Assembly (NCBI RefSeq): GCF_023156235.1 | Contig: NZ_JAKZAI010000003.1 | Location: 331,472-395,471, forward strand | Length of the DNA: 64,000 nt | From: Marinobacter goseongensis | GTDB lineage: Bacteria > Pseudomonadota > Gammaproteobacteria > Pseudomonadales > Oleiphilaceae | Direction: 5' to 3' | Shown: one piece after another, positions 50,397-59,905 of the stretch | Layout: every line of letters begins with the position of its first letter | How positions within the stretch are numbered: position 1 is the stretch's first letter | Program-made: the position numbers and the translations under genes | The notes under the pieces: generated by a model | What the model was told of the DNA's origin: nothing | Database searches by the model: none | Seen by the model: the letters and a program-made list of their open reading frames with translations, nothing else

Positions 50397-53321
50397 ATGA
50401 GCGCCCCCTCGTCTCAGCGTTTCCGCTCCATGGATGTTGGCCAATGGCTGCCCGGCATGGCTTGCCTGTTGCTCATTCTGCTTGCTGCGCCGGTGTTTGC
50501 CGAGACACCTCGCACCATATCCATCGGCATCGTCTCTGACAACCAACCCTATTCCTCGATGGACGGCCGGGAGGCCTCGGGCTTTTCCGTGGATGTGCTC
50601 CAGGAAGTGGCGCACCAAGCCGGCCTGACCTTTGCCTTTCGCGCCGGCAGCTGGCCGGATATCTACGCCGCGTTCCTGAACGGAGAGCTGGACGCCATTG
50701 ACGGCATATCTTACACCGAAGCCCGGGCGCAGAAGATCCTGTTCACACCGCCCTACCATGTTCGTCAGACCTACCTGATGCAGGACCGTGAGCGCCCGGT
50801 TGGCGATATCGACTCGCTGGAACAGCTCAAGCCCCTGAAAGTCGGAGTGGTTCAGGACACCTATCACCGCGATCTGCTGATGGACAATGGCATCAATCTC
50901 AGTACATACGATTCCATACCCAGCCTGATTCGTGCGCTGGCGTTCGGCTGGGTGGACGTCATTCTTGGGCCCGAACTGACCCTGACCTACTACGCCAACC
51001 TGGCAGGCTTCCGCTCACTCGAGGTCTCAGGCCCGGCACCGTTGGGCGACCGGTCTCACAAAGATTTCCGGCTTGGCGTGCTGAAATCCGACCAACCGCT
51101 GTTTGAGCAACTCCGCGACGGCCTTAACAGCGTGCCCCAGGAGCGCATCAGTGAGCTGCTGCGGCGCTGGTACGAATTTGGCGGGGCCCGTATCGCCGAG
51201 CCCGAGACCTTCAGCCTGAGCACCTTCAATCGCCAGTACCTGCAGCAACTGGGACCATTGCGGGTCGGCGTGATGCGGGACTACGCCCCTTTCAGTTTTG
51301 AAGACGGCGGCAGGCTGCAGGGACTGACCATGGATATACTGAACCGGGTGGCTGACCTTACTGGCCTGGAGGTGATTCCGGTCAGTGGCCAATGGCCGGA
51401 ACTGCTGGAGCTGTTCCGGGATGGCGACATCGACATCATGGCCAATATGTCGATGAACGATGAGCGGCGGAAGTTTACCCGCTTTACGGAATCCTACCAC
51501 GTGATTCCGAACGTCGTATTCACCCGCCGCAACGATCTGGTCTTCACCAACCTCATCGACCTTAAAGGTTTGAGGATCGCCTTTCGTTCGGAAATCTATT
51601 ATCAGGCGACCGTCACTGAAACGCTCGGTGAAAACGCACTGGCCTTCAACAGTCAGCGAGCGATGTTTGAAGCATTAGCCGATGGCACCGTCGACGTCGT
51701 GCTGGCCGCCCTGCCTAACGGCAACTACTGGATTCGGGAACTGGGCATTGCCGGCACACGCATTGCCGGCGAGCTGTCACTGGGCGATATGGCCGGGGAG
51801 GATTTGCGCCTTGGCGTTCGCCATGCCCTGACACCTCTGGTGGACGTACTGGATCAGGCACTGGCGGCCATCAGTCCCACCGAAATGCGCACGATCGAAG
51901 ATCGCTGGCTCGGAGCCACATTTAGCCACGCGCGGGAGCAACCCGTCGGGCTCACTCTGACTGAGCAGGAACAGCAGTGGCTGCAACAGCGGGAGCGGCG
52001 GCTGACATTGTGTGTTGATCCGGACTGGATGCCGCTGGAGGGTATCGATAGCCGGGGTCGCCACGTTGGCCTGTCGGCAGACTTGTTCTCCCTGTTTGCC
52101 GACCGCTCCGGCATCCGCTTTGATGTGCTGGCCGCGCCGGACTGGCACTCCGCCGTAACCGCTGCCCGCGAACGTCGCTGTGACCTGTTCCCGCTCGCGA
52201 TGAAGACACCGCAGCAGTCAGAGTTCATGAGCTTTACCGAACCCTACCTGAAAATTCCCAATGTGATCATCGGCCGGATTGAAGCGCCGTTCATTGAACG
52301 CCTGCGGGAGCTGGAAGGCCAGCGCGTTGGCATCGTTGGTGACTACGCGTTCGCCGAGCTGCTGCGGCGACGCCAGCCCGGCATCCAGTTGGTGGAGGTA
52401 GACGACGAATTCGAGGGTCTGCGGCTGCTTCAGCAGGGGGATCTGGATGGCTACATCACCACCCTCGCGACGGCCAGCCACTACATGCAGGAGCTCGGGC
52501 TGGCCGATCTCAAGGTGATTGGTCGCATCCCCGCTGACTGGACCCTTTCCGTGGCTACCCGCAATGACGAGCCTGTGTTGCTGGGCATCATGCAGAAGCT
52601 GGTGGCGAGCCTGACCGACGAGGAACGCAAGAGGCTGGACGAAAAATGGCGCTCCGTCAGACTGGAACAGAAAGTGGACTACACCCTGGTGTGGCAGCTG
52701 ATGATGATTGCCACCATCATTCTTGCCCTGATGTTCTACTGGAACCGCAAACTGGGCCGGCTGAACCGGAAACTGGGCATTGCCAACGCGACACTGGCGC
52801 ACCTCAGTGTCACCGATGACCTGACCCGGCTCGGTAATCGCGCCTACTTTGATCGTGAATTCGCTCAGAGTTACCAGTGGTGCCAACGGCACCAGGCCGG
52901 GTTCGCCGTCGCCATGGTGGACGCCGATCATTTCAAGAACATCAACGACACCTTCGGACATGAGACCGGCGACGAATGCCTCAAGGCCCTGGCTGAAATC
53001 ATGCGCGATCAGTTCCGGCGGGAGACCGATCGAATCGCCCGTTTCGGTGGGGAAGAGTTTGTGGTGTTCACCACTTACCAGAATGAACAGGACATGATTC
53101 TGCGCCTCGACAGCTTCCGGGAGATGGTGGCGAATCATCGCACTACCGCATCACAGCGGGACGTTCATTTCACCATCAGTATCGGTCTGGCCATTGGGGT
53201 TCCCGCGGCCGATACGGCACCGTCAGAATTCCTCCGGCTGGCGGATCAGACACTGTATCTTGCCAAGAAAAACGGACGTAACCGGCTTGAGACGAGAGCA
53301 GTTCCGGCATTGCACCGATGA
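50397..53321 (+). CDS. diguanylate cyclase with three tandem periplasmic substrate-binding domains
   Basis: This is a 974-residue membrane sensor. A signal peptide (WLPGMACLLLILLAAPVFA) is followed by three tandem SBP_bac_3 domains at about 34-265, 275-510 and 520-755. They start with ISIGIVSDNQPYSSM, LRVGVMRDYAPFSFE and LTLCVDPDWMPLEG respectively. A membrane helix near 767-785 leads to a GGDEF domain with FGGEEF near 882 and the RETD inhibitory site five residues upstream. It would couple amino-acid-like ligand binding to c-di-GMP output. An in-frame GTG at 50385 is an alternative start, but its spacing from aagga is too short. It is a single gene with no transporter nearby. Confidence 0.9.
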   Translation: MSAPSSQRFRSMDVGQWLPGMACLLLILLAAPVFAETPRTISIGIVSDNQPYSSMDGREASGFSVDVLQEVAHQAGLTFAFRAGSWPDIYAAFLNGELDAIDGISYTEARAQKILFTPPYHVRQTYLMQDRERPVGDIDSLEQLKPLKVGVVQDTYHRDLLMDNGINLSTYDSIPSLIRALAFGWVDVILGPELTLTYYANLAGFRSLEVSGPAPLGDRSHKDFRLGVLKSDQPLFEQLRDGLNSVPQERISELLRRWYEFGGARIAEPETFSLSTFNRQYLQQLGPLRVGVMRDYAPFSFEDGGRLQGLTMDILNRVADLTGLEVIPVSGQWPELLELFRDGDIDIMANMSMNDERRKFTRFTESYHVIPNVVFTRRNDLVFTNLIDLKGLRIAFRSEIYYQATVTETLGENALAFNSQRAMFEALADGTVDVVLAALPNGNYWIRELGIAGTRIAGELSLGDMAGEDLRLGVRHALTPLVDVLDQALAAISPTEMRTIEDRWLGATFSHAREQPVGLTLTEQEQQWLQQRERRLTLCVDPDWMPLEGIDSRGRHVGLSADLFSLFADRSGIRFDVLAAPDWHSAVTAARERRCDLFPLAMKTPQQSEFMSFTEPYLKIPNVIIGRIEAPFIERLRELEGQRVGIVGDYAFAELLRRRQPGIQLVEVDDEFEGLRLLQQGDLDGYITTLATASHYMQELGLADLKVIGRIPADWTLSVATRNDEPVLLGIMQKLVASLTDEERKRLDEKWRSVRLEQKVDYTLVWQLMMIATIILALMFYWNRKLGRLNRKLGIANATLAHLSVTDDLTRLGNRAYFDREFAQSYQWCQRHQAGFAVAMVDADHFKNINDTFGHETGDECLKALAEIMRDQFRRETDRIARFGGEEFVVFTTYQNEQDMILRLDSFREMVANHRTTASQRDVHFTISIGLAIGVPAADTAPSEFLRLADQTLYLAKKNGRNRLETRAVPALHR

Positions 53322-53345
53322 CTTCGCTGGCAGGGAGGCGGCGCA

Positions 53346-53385
53346 TAAAAAAGCAGTGCCAGGCGCTGCGTCCTGACACTGCTTT
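53346..53385 (-). terminator. Rho-independent terminator of the outer-membrane barrel gene
   Basis: On the minus strand the gene at 53406-53984 is followed after 20 bp by a 14-bp stem with a single mismatch (arms 53350-53363 and 53372-53385, 8-base loop) and then a run of six T residues. It is a strong intrinsic terminator for that gene, and it may also act on the convergent cyclase transcript. Confidence 0.88.
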
Positions 53386-53405
53386 GGGGTCAGCGATCGG
53401 CCTGC

Positions 53406-53984
53406 CTAGAATTGGAAGCGCACACCCACACGGCCGGTGTCAAAGTCCGGGCCGTCGTTGGTCACCTGACCGTTAAAATCGTCCTCGTCGATATCGACGT
53501 TGTAACGGTCGTATTCGGCGAAGGCGGTCAGCTGTTCGGTCACCCGGAAATCAACGCCGGCACCCACGAAGGGGCTGACCTCATCGTAGGTCTCGCTTTC
53601 ATCGAACGCGTCCACGTCCAACGCGGAGGCGAAGGCACCGGCCTTGGCGTACACGCCAAAGGTGTCAGTCAGAGGTAAGCGCCCGATCAGCCCGAGGCCA
53701 ACCCCCTTGAGCTTACCTTCAACGTCGTCATCACCGAAGTTGCCGAAATCGATGTAATCCGCTTCCAGCGCAAAAAACTCGTTAAACTTGTAACCGACGG
53801 AGGCACCCAGCAGGTCGTTGTCGTCATCAAACTCACCACCGTGGGACTTGTAGCCACCGTAACTACCGCTGATGAAGAAGCCGGAACTGTCCCGCGCCGT
53901 GTTGTCCTGAGCCCAGGCCGCCGGGGCAGCAAAAACGGCTGTCGTCAGAACGGTTGCACATGCAATGCTCGCTTTGTAGTTCAT
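53406..53984 (-). CDS. outer-membrane beta-barrel protein (OMP_b-brl/porin family)
   Basis: This is a 192-residue outer-membrane protein. A signal peptide covers residues 1-25 (cleavage after AWA). It is followed by alternating amphipathic strands: GFFISGSYGGYKSHGG, LLGASVGYKFNEFFALEADYI in part, and LKGVGLGLIGRL. The final strand TGRVGVRFQF ends in phenylalanine, as required for BAM-dependent insertion. About eight strands fit the length. The acidic loops (FDDDNDLL, VDIDEDDFN) could bind cations, which suits a marine cell. It has no OmpA domain. It is monocistronic, with a strong terminator downstream. Confidence 0.85.
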   Translation of the reverse strand: MNYKASIACATVLTTAVFAAPAAWAQDNTARDSSGFFISGSYGGYKSHGGEFDDDNDLLGASVGYKFNEFFALEADYIDFGNFGDDDVEGKLKGVGLGLIGRLPLTDTFGVYAKAGAFASALDVDAFDESETYDEVSPFVGAGVDFRVTEQLTAFAEYDRYNVDIDEDDFNGQVTNDGPDFDTGRVGVRFQF

Positions 53985-54164
53985 ACGCTTTCATCCTCAT
54001 GGGTTCAGAAATCCATTCAAATCGGACAGCAACCGCGAAACCCTTCGCTCGATTGCATGGCCACAGCGTACAACCCATAAGCCCATCCGGGGGTTACACC
54101 TCCCCTAAGATTCAGTCATGTATTGTTCATGTAGGTTTGTGAAATAGTGTTTTATTTAAGTAAC

Positions 54165-54440
54165 TTAGCGATTTCGTTCCGGCCCACGCAGCAGTTCACC
54201 GGCGCCTTGGGCCACCGCGGAAACGCTCCGGTAAGACAGCCGTGATACCGAATGGTGAGTGGCCCGAACCGCCTCACTCCAGGGCCGCGTGACGGGGATG
54301 CGCTCAAGCACATTGAACGTTTCGTCGGCAATGGACAGGTGCACCCGTTCCAGCTTCTGCGCCCCATGCACCACACCATGGGTGAGAATATCCGCCAGCC
54401 CAAGCCACCAATCGTGCCCGTGTTCGTTTTCGGTTTTCAT
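54165..54440 (-). CDS. small hypothetical protein coupled to a lipase-like gene
   Basis: This is a 91-residue soluble protein that I do not recognise. It starts MKTENEHGHDWWLGLADILTHG in two runs and is rich in His and Trp near the N-terminus; the rest is helical with basic residues. Its ATG overlaps the stop of the upstream hydrolase gene (ATGA), so it is translationally coupled to it. No signal peptide or membrane segment is seen. It may be a partner or chaperone of the hydrolase, as happens with some lipases, but nothing in the sequence proves it. Confidence 0.65.
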   Translation of the reverse strand: MKTENEHGHDWWLGLADILTHGVVHGAQKLERVHLSIADETFNVLERIPVTRPWSEAVRATHHSVSRLSYRSVSAVAQGAGELLRGPERNR

Positions 54441-55345
54441 AGCAACCACTCCACTAATTGCCGGGCCACATCGGGGTGATGCGCCAGACGAATATGATCA
54501 ACGCCGGGAAACGTAGCCACACCGGCCAGTTTCCAACCCGTGCGCTCGTGACCCCGGGCGCTGGACTCATGCACCAGGGCATCGCCGAACAGCGCATTCA
54601 CCGGGTGGGTTCGCGATCGGGCCAGCAGGCCGCAAACCACAAAATGCCTTATTCCGGGAACCAGCGGCGGCTCCCCCTGATCCGCTGGCACGACCTCGCC
54701 CCGGGAGAGATTCCGGATGCCCTCGCTGCGCACATCAATCACCTCGCCCACCACCCGCAGGTAATCGCGGGGGGCGCGATTGAGCAGATCTGCAGTGGCC
54801 TTCGCCCCTTTGGCCAGCCATGAGCCATCGTGGGGTGACCCGAGATACACGCAGTCGGTCAGATGTGAGAGCCAACGGTGATTCTGCGCCTGACCATGAT
54901 GACAGGCACTGCGTATCAGCAACCCGCCCATGCTGTGGCCCATCAGAATGACGCGTTCCACCGGAACCGGCCAGGCAGCCACCAGCGTCTCCAGCATGTT
55001 TGCCAGATCTTCACCGTTGCGGGTTATCGGGCGCCCGGTGTTGTAGCGCAGGGTCAGCGGGGTGACATCGCCGGATGTCCCGTTCAGCAGGGAGCCGTAA
55101 CTGACGTCGCTCTGCCCCGGGAAGGTCCAGACCGATTCCAGCTCCATCAACCCGTGGATGGACAGACAAAGCGTGGAACCCGGCGCATCGAGGCGGGGGG
55201 CCTGGCAATCCAGTGGAGTGAGCCCATGAAAGATGCCCATCGGCAGGGCCAGCGGGTTGTTGCGTTCCTCCAGCCAGTCCCCGAGGAAACCACTGAAAAT
55301 GGCGGAGGCGTGACGTTGCCACACCGGTCGGAAGTCTGAACTCAT
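54437..55345 (-). CDS. alpha/beta-hydrolase, lipase/esterase-like
   Basis: This is a 302-residue alpha/beta-hydrolase. The strand and oxyanion region is LCLSIHGLMELESVW near residues 59-73, the nucleophile elbow GHSMGGLLIRS near 133-143, a likely acid in the segment around residues 225-250, and a histidine in PGVDHIRLAHH near 282. The segment VYLGSPHDGSWLAKG near 162 resembles PGAP1-like and triacylglycerol lipases. There is no signal peptide, so it is probably cytoplasmic. It is the first gene of a two-gene unit with the 91-residue protein. Substrate unknown. Confidence 0.82.
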   Translation of the reverse strand: MSSDFRPVWQRHASAIFSGFLGDWLEERNNPLALPMGIFHGLTPLDCQAPRLDAPGSTLCLSIHGLMELESVWTFPGQSDVSYGSLLNGTSGDVTPLTLRYNTGRPITRNGEDLANMLETLVAAWPVPVERVILMGHSMGGLLIRSACHHGQAQNHRWLSHLTDCVYLGSPHDGSWLAKGAKATADLLNRAPRDYLRVVGEVIDVRSEGIRNLSRGEVVPADQGEPPLVPGIRHFVVCGLLARSRTHPVNALFGDALVHESSARGHERTGWKLAGVATFPGVDHIRLAHHPDVARQLVEWLL

Positions 55346-55450
55346 GCTTGGGGCTACCCTGTGATGAAGTCGTCTTCCCAGTGTACTCTGTTAACCATCC
55401 CAGCGATTGGCTGAGCCTTCGACCGCATCTGGCGGGGCGGCAACTGCCGA

Positions 55451-55942
55451 TCAGGCCGCCTCACCACCGGCGGGCGCGGGCTCGGGGGCGTCTGTGCCCT
55501 TTGCGGCCTCGGTTTCCGCCTCTTTCATCAACACCATTCCACCCTGCAACAGCAAGGATTTCAGGCGCGGATCGCCCTGCTCCGCAATCCCGAAGGCAAA
55601 CGCCACCAGGGCGGATTCCAGCGGATTACGGCGAATCAGTTCCCGCAACGGTTGCACCGGCGAACCGGAACCCGATGGCGAAGACGCCGCCTTGGACAGG
55701 CTGCGGGCCGGCCGTGTCAGACGGTAGAACACCAAAGCAAGCACCAGAAAACAGACCGCGCCGACCATGGCCATGGCCGCAGACTCGCCCACGACCGGCG
55801 TCAGCGCTACGGTTGCAGCGGCCACCAGCAGATAAAACCCGGTAATCAGCAGTGCCGTCAACAACACCAGCGCCAGCATGAAGCCAAGCACGGCGGCGAC
55901 GGCCTTGCGCACGGCACTCTGAACGTTCGGGGACTCAAGCAT
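55451..55942 (-). CDS. phage-holin-like membrane protein (Holin-X/YqjE-like)
   Basis: This is a 163-residue protein with two close membrane helices (about 17-42 and 48-76) separated by a short turn, then a charged C-terminus rich in Ala, Glu and Pro. The layout resembles the YqjE/actinobacterial holin-X superfamily, which in proteobacteria accompanies a YqjD-type protein and is not a phage lysis gene. Here the YqjD-like gene lies directly upstream, its stop two bases before this ATG, just as yqjD and yqjE are paired in E. coli. A role in ribosome docking or envelope stress is known only loosely for the pair. Confidence 0.75.
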   Translation of the reverse strand: MLESPNVQSAVRKAVAAVLGFMLALVLLTALLITGFYLLVAAATVALTPVVGESAAMAMVGAVCFLVLALVFYRLTRPARSLSKAASSPSGSGSPVQPLRELIRRNPLESALVAFAFGIAEQGDPRLKSLLLQGGMVLMKEAETEAAKGTDAPEPAPAGGEAA

Positions 55943-55944
55943 GA

Positions 55945-56268
55945 TCAACGATCGAGCAGGCGCCCGACCAGGATCCCGGCCAGAAACATGATGAGAATAC
56001 TGAGGAAAGGCCGCTCCTCAATCTGATGTTCCACATCATGAACCGCCTTGGTGCCGGCATCACGGGCGCGGTGGAGAGCCTCGTCCCCGCGCTTGCGCAC
56101 GCTATCGAGGGCCTCCCGGCTCTCCCGGCGTATCTCATCCCGCAGGCTGCTGATGTTACTTTTCTGACCATCAGTGACGGCTTTAGTGAGTTTGGCGAGG
56201 TCTTCTCTCAGCGCCTGCAGATCTTCCTTCACGCGGTTGTAATCGTCCTGTGCGGATTTCGCTTCCAT
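55945..56268 (-). CDS. DUF883 family protein (ElaB/YqjD-like)
   Basis: This is a 107-residue protein with a long coiled-coil-like N-terminal part (DDYNRVKEDLQALREDL to EEALHRARDAG) and a single C-terminal membrane anchor, LSILIMFLAGILVGRLLDR. This fits ElaB/YqjD tail-anchored proteins, which bind stationary-phase ribosomes in E. coli. It is the first of a two-gene unit with the YqjE-like membrane protein. The upstream region to the next gene shows no strong promoter by eye. Confidence 0.85.
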   Translation of the reverse strand: MEAKSAQDDYNRVKEDLQALREDLAKLTKAVTDGQKSNISSLRDEIRRESREALDSVRKRGDEALHRARDAGTKAVHDVEHQIEERPFLSILIMFLAGILVGRLLDR

Positions 56269-56470
56269 TTGCTGCCTCCTGTCAGTTTTGACACTGCGTT
56301 TACGGCATTCCGATGACTACTATGCTCTCCCCGCTCTGTTCTCACGTTGAGGGCGGGGGTTCATTAAACGTAGCACAGGGATCGGTAAGTGGTATGACGT
56401 TTACTTAATCAGAGCCGGTGGCCGCGGCAGGACTAGCAAAAGCTAAAACCAATGTGCGAAGCATCAGCAG

Positions 56471-56935
56471 TCAGCGATCGCAGGCTTTTGCCACCTTTTG
56501 CCGGAAGCGCTCACGGATTGCCCGGTTCTCCGATTCAGAGACAAACACCCGCTCGCCCTGCGCGTTCAGATCATAGAACGTGGAAACGCTGGCCATGTAT
56601 TTCAGCCGAGCCTGCAGTTTCTGGCATAGCTCTTCTTGCTTCTGCGACTGTTGACGGATCTTTTGCTCAGCCGCCTGCTGCTTCTCCCGCTCTCGCTGCT
56701 GTTCATCCAGAAAACGGGTCACGTTCTGATGACGAGCCTCAGCGGACGGGTCCATTCTGGGCGGCGCCGCATTGATCTCAACCTCACTGGACGCCGCCCG
56801 AGCCGGAGGGCGGTCACCGAAATGGGTCTGGCCGTTGGCGTCTACCCATTTGTAGACGCCAGCATGGGCGAGGAGGGGTAGCGTTAAGAGACACAGAAGC
56901 GTCAACAGTCTTCCTGACAATAGGTTCGATTCCAT
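56471..56935 (-). CDS. DUF4124 family secreted protein
   Basis: This is a 154-residue exported protein. A signal peptide (MESNLLSGRLLTLLCLLTLPLLAHA) is followed at once by the DUF4124 core GVYKWVDANGQTHFGDRPP. The second half is a glutamine-, lysine- and glutamate-rich coiled coil (EQQREREKQQAAEQK) ending in a basic tail. DUF4124 proteins are periplasmic and of unknown role. The ATG at 56935 is chosen because the signal peptide starts there; upstream in-frame codons add a hydrophilic stretch. It is the last bulk-GC gene before a more AT-rich stretch. Confidence 0.82.
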   Translation of the reverse strand: MESNLLSGRLLTLLCLLTLPLLAHAGVYKWVDANGQTHFGDRPPARAASSEVEINAAPPRMDPSAEARHQNVTRFLDEQQREREKQQAAEQKIRQQSQKQEELCQKLQARLKYMASVSTFYDLNAQGERVFVSESENRAIRERFRQKVAKACDR

Positions 56936-57485
56936 TTTCCAATTCCGGTCTTTTGGTTGTTGTTCTTCCGTAGTCAATCAAGCGCCTGACTGAATTGCAA
57001 CAGGGCGCTCTTCTAATCCATAGAAATCATCAAAGCGGGCAGCAACAGAGCTCGGTTGCAATTCGATATCCCGGAAAGTTGACTTTTTTGACACCAACGT
57101 CTAACCCGAATAGTCGAGTTTTGGTTGAACGAGTTGGGAATTCTGGGCGTTCATCCAATGGAAAGTGTGTCTTTTTTCCGCTATGAAATGAGCCAGCAAA
57201 AAATGTCCGAACCGGGATAAGTCCAATCATAGGCTGGCAGTGCCTAGTGAACCGGCTTAAGTCCACGTAACGCTATCAGGCATCTTCGGTATCGGGGCTT
57301 GTCATAGTTTAGTTAATCGGCGTTCAAGTGTTGTCATAAAATGGTTACAGCTTCAGTGGTGATTGGTTGAATTCGCCAAATGGACTTTTGTTATTGGTTG
57401 CCCTATCTTCAGTTGACATTAAGTGCGTTATTCGGCCTAAAATTTTTTCATGCCAGAGATATTTGCTGGTCACGGGTGAGTGGCT
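56936..57485. other. 550-bp AT-richer intergenic stretch
   Basis: No ORF here has a recognisable product or a good ribosome site. The stretch contains short T-runs (near 57085 and 57172) without paired stems, so I do not call terminators. It looks clearly less GC-rich than the region before 56900 and marks the left edge of the foreign-looking signalling genes. A promoter is proposed at 57413-57443. Confidence 0.5.
57413..57443 (+). promoter_or_regulatory. candidate sigma-70 promoter for the MetOD1-kinase unit
   Basis: A perfect TTGACA at 57413-57418 is followed after 19 bases by TAAAAT (57438-57443). This lies about 45 bp before the ATG of the output-domain gene. The spacer is slightly longer than the 17-bp optimum, so activity is plausible but unproven. 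Confidence 0.45.
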
Positions 57486-58031
57486 ATGGACAAAGGTTCG
57501 TCTTCCAAGCGCATTCCGGTTAAGCAGCTGGATATTCCATTAAATCGCGATCTATTTTTACGGTCCCTGATTCGCGAACTATCAGGAACTTTGGAGGACT
57601 TGATAGGCATTGAAGATGCCTCCGGATTTGTCAGCATTGTCGGCCAGACCATCGGCGGGCACATAAACAGTGAGTATAAGAAGGCCCTTTCGATACCAAA
57701 GCTCTCTCGTTCGGAGCTTGCAGATGTTTTAGAAAACCTGAAGAGCAGGATTCAAGGAGATTTCTACATCATCGAACAGGACGATAATAGAATCATCTTT
57801 GGGAATCGTGAGTGTCCTTTTGGTGACTATGTCAAGGATAGAACGTCCATGTGCATGATGACCAGTAACGTTTTTGGAACGATTGCGTCCGAAAACGTCG
57901 GGTATGCGAAAGTCGTGATCGAAGAAGCAATCGCACAGCATCACAGTGAATGTAGAGTCGTCGTCTATTTGACGCAGACAGGAGAATCCCAATCTCAAGT
58001 CGGACACGAATACTTTGGCGTCGATGACTGA
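57486..58031 (+). CDS. methanogen output domain 1 (MetOD1) protein
   Basis: This is a 181-residue cytoplasmic protein whose body matches the Metanogen_OD1 family: NRDLFLRSLIRELSGTLEDLIG near the start in part, EDASGFVSIVGQTIGG, LKSRIQGDFYIIEQDDNRIIFGN in part, the cysteine-bearing CPFGDYV and SMCMMTSNVFGTIASENVGYAKV in part, and CRVVVYLTQT. The family was named from output domains of methanogen signalling proteins; the ligand and role in bacteria are unknown. The two cysteine sites (Cys near 102 and 114) could bind metal. Its TGA overlaps the next ATG by one base (TGATG), tying it to the interrupted kinase. Confidence 0.82.
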   Translation: MDKGSSSKRIPVKQLDIPLNRDLFLRSLIRELSGTLEDLIGIEDASGFVSIVGQTIGGHINSEYKKALSIPKLSRSELADVLENLKSRIQGDFYIIEQDDNRIIFGNRECPFGDYVKDRTSMCMMTSNVFGTIASENVGYAKVVIEEAIAQHHSECRVVVYLTQTGESQSQVGHEYFGVDD

Positions 58032-59890
58032 TGTTAGAAAATTGCGTGGCTTGGAAAGCACTGGACTTGCTGCCCGACCCTCTATTTATCCTCTCCTCGG
58101 ATGGAACCATATTAGCAGCGAACGCCCCAGCAAAGCGGCTTTTTGCGTTGAATGCTCCCCCGATCCATCTTTCTAAATTTCCCTCGGTCGACACTAAACT
58201 GCTTCAACGTTCCCTTGTGCTTTGGAAACGCAATGGCACGCTCATTCGCGGGCCCCTCTCCGTTTTAGATAAGAAAGGAGATAGCTATGGCTGTTATGGA
58301 TGTCGGCTAGCTGTCGATGGTTCCGAAGTAAAAATCATGCTTCGGATGAAGGCTAAAAGCGAAACTAATATGCGGTTCGTCGAACTGACCCGACGCGCTG
58401 CAGGTTTAAGCCGTGAACTGTATCTTCGAAAGAAAGAGGCGCAGATTGCCAACCAACGGTTTGGTGAAGCTTTTAAATCCGCCGCCCAGGGTATGGCGCT
58501 GGTGTCACTGAATGGCCGATGGATAGATGTAAATGACGCCACAACCAAACTGTTTGGTTATTCACGTGAGGAGTTGTTGGCGACCGACTTTCAGACTCTG
58601 ACCCACCCAGAAGATCTGGAATCCGATCTAACTTTGCTGCAGGACTTGCTGACCGGTCGCATTGATCAGTAACAGATGAAGAAGCGCTACTATCGGCGCG
58701 ACGGTACGATCATGTATGCCTTGCTCTCTGTGGGCCTGGTCAGCGACGAAGATCAGCGTCCACTGCACTTTGTCTCGCAGATTCAAGACGTTTCGACTGA
58801 GCACCATGCACTTCAAGAAATTGAAACAAACCGCTCCTTCTTAGGGCAGTTGTTTAACTCTCTGACTGATGCGGTGTTGGTGTTAGATGCTGATACACGG
58901 ATTGTCGATCATAACTGGGCAGCCACTAAACTGTTAGAGCTGCCTTCCGACGCCACCGGGTCGCCCTTAGGTACTCGTTTACACGAGTTAACTGCACGGT
59001 TATCCGAAAACGGGACCAAGAGAAAAGATAAATCTGACGCGGCAAAATTGCTTGCCAGATGGAACACGACGCTCGCAATCGCCGATAAGGAACCCTTGCC
59101 TTTGGAGCTAACTCTGACCCCGGTCCGTGGGGCTGCAGAGCCTGCTTTACGGTGGGTATTAGTCGTCCGGGATTTATCCGAAAGTCAGCGAAATGAAATG
59201 CTTAAAAATCAGTTTGTCGCGACGGTGAGTCATGAGTTACGCACTCCGCTGACCTCAATTTCAGGGTCATTGGGCCTAATAACCGGGGGAGTGCTGGGTG
59301 AGTTGCCCGAGCAGATGGAGAACATGTTGCGCATTGCTCAACAAAATACTCAACGATTGATTCAACTAGTTAACGATCTCCTCGATCTGAATAAATTGTC
59401 TGCCGAAGAGATGGAATTCAGTATACAGCATGTTGATATAGCGACGATCCTTGGCCATGCCATTGAGCAGATGAAAAGTTACGCCGAACCCTACCATGTG
59501 CGACTAAAAATCACCGGCGATACATCCGGACATATCAAGGTCGATCCAGACCGCCTGTTACAAGTGTTACATAACCTTATCTCTAACGCCTGCAAGTACT
59601 CACCGCAAGGTGAAACTGTGGATATCCATTGTGAACCAGATGCTGAGGATGGCGCCCGGATCAGTGTTGTGGATCGAGGTCCAGGTATCCCTGAAGCCTT
59701 TCGCAGCAGAATTTTTGAGCGCTTTGCGCAAGCCGAGGCTTCTGATAACCGAGCCAAAGGTGGGACAGGTCTCGGGCTCGCAATCACAAAAGAACTGGTT
59801 GAGCGAATGGGCGGTGTGATTGGGTTTGAGTCACGGGAAGACGAGGGTACGCGCTTTTGGTTTCGCTTCCCGCGTGCAGAGGTTCATTAG
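58031..59890 (+). pseudogene. PAS-PAS-PAS histidine kinase interrupted by an in-frame TAA
   Basis: The frame from the ATG at 58031 reads through three PAS domains, HisKA (histidine in SHELRTPLTSISGS) and HATPase (NLISNACKYSPQ, DRGPGIPEAF, GTGLGLAITKEL) to a TAG at 59888. One TAA at 58670-58672 breaks it inside PAS 2. Residues before the stop are LLTGRIDQ and after it QMKKRYYRRDGT; intact PAS domains run xxGxIDxYQxxKRYxRKDG here, so the TAA stands where Tyr is usual. The part after it (58676-59890, 404 codons) could restart at an ATG but has no ribosome site. No frameshift was seen. The kinase core resembles those of the 25.8-32.4 kb kinases. Confidence 0.8.
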
Positions 59891-59905
59891 ATTTGCGGGC
59901 AAGGC

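Noticed and set aside
55451..55942. phage lysis gene (holin) suggested by the two-helix membrane protein
   Set aside because: It is paired with a YqjD-like gene as in yqjD-yqjE, and no other phage gene is nearby, so a prophage is not supported.
56920..56940. T-loop-like sequence ggttcgattcc
   Set aside because: It lies at the start of the DUF4124 coding region and no cloverleaf can be built around it.
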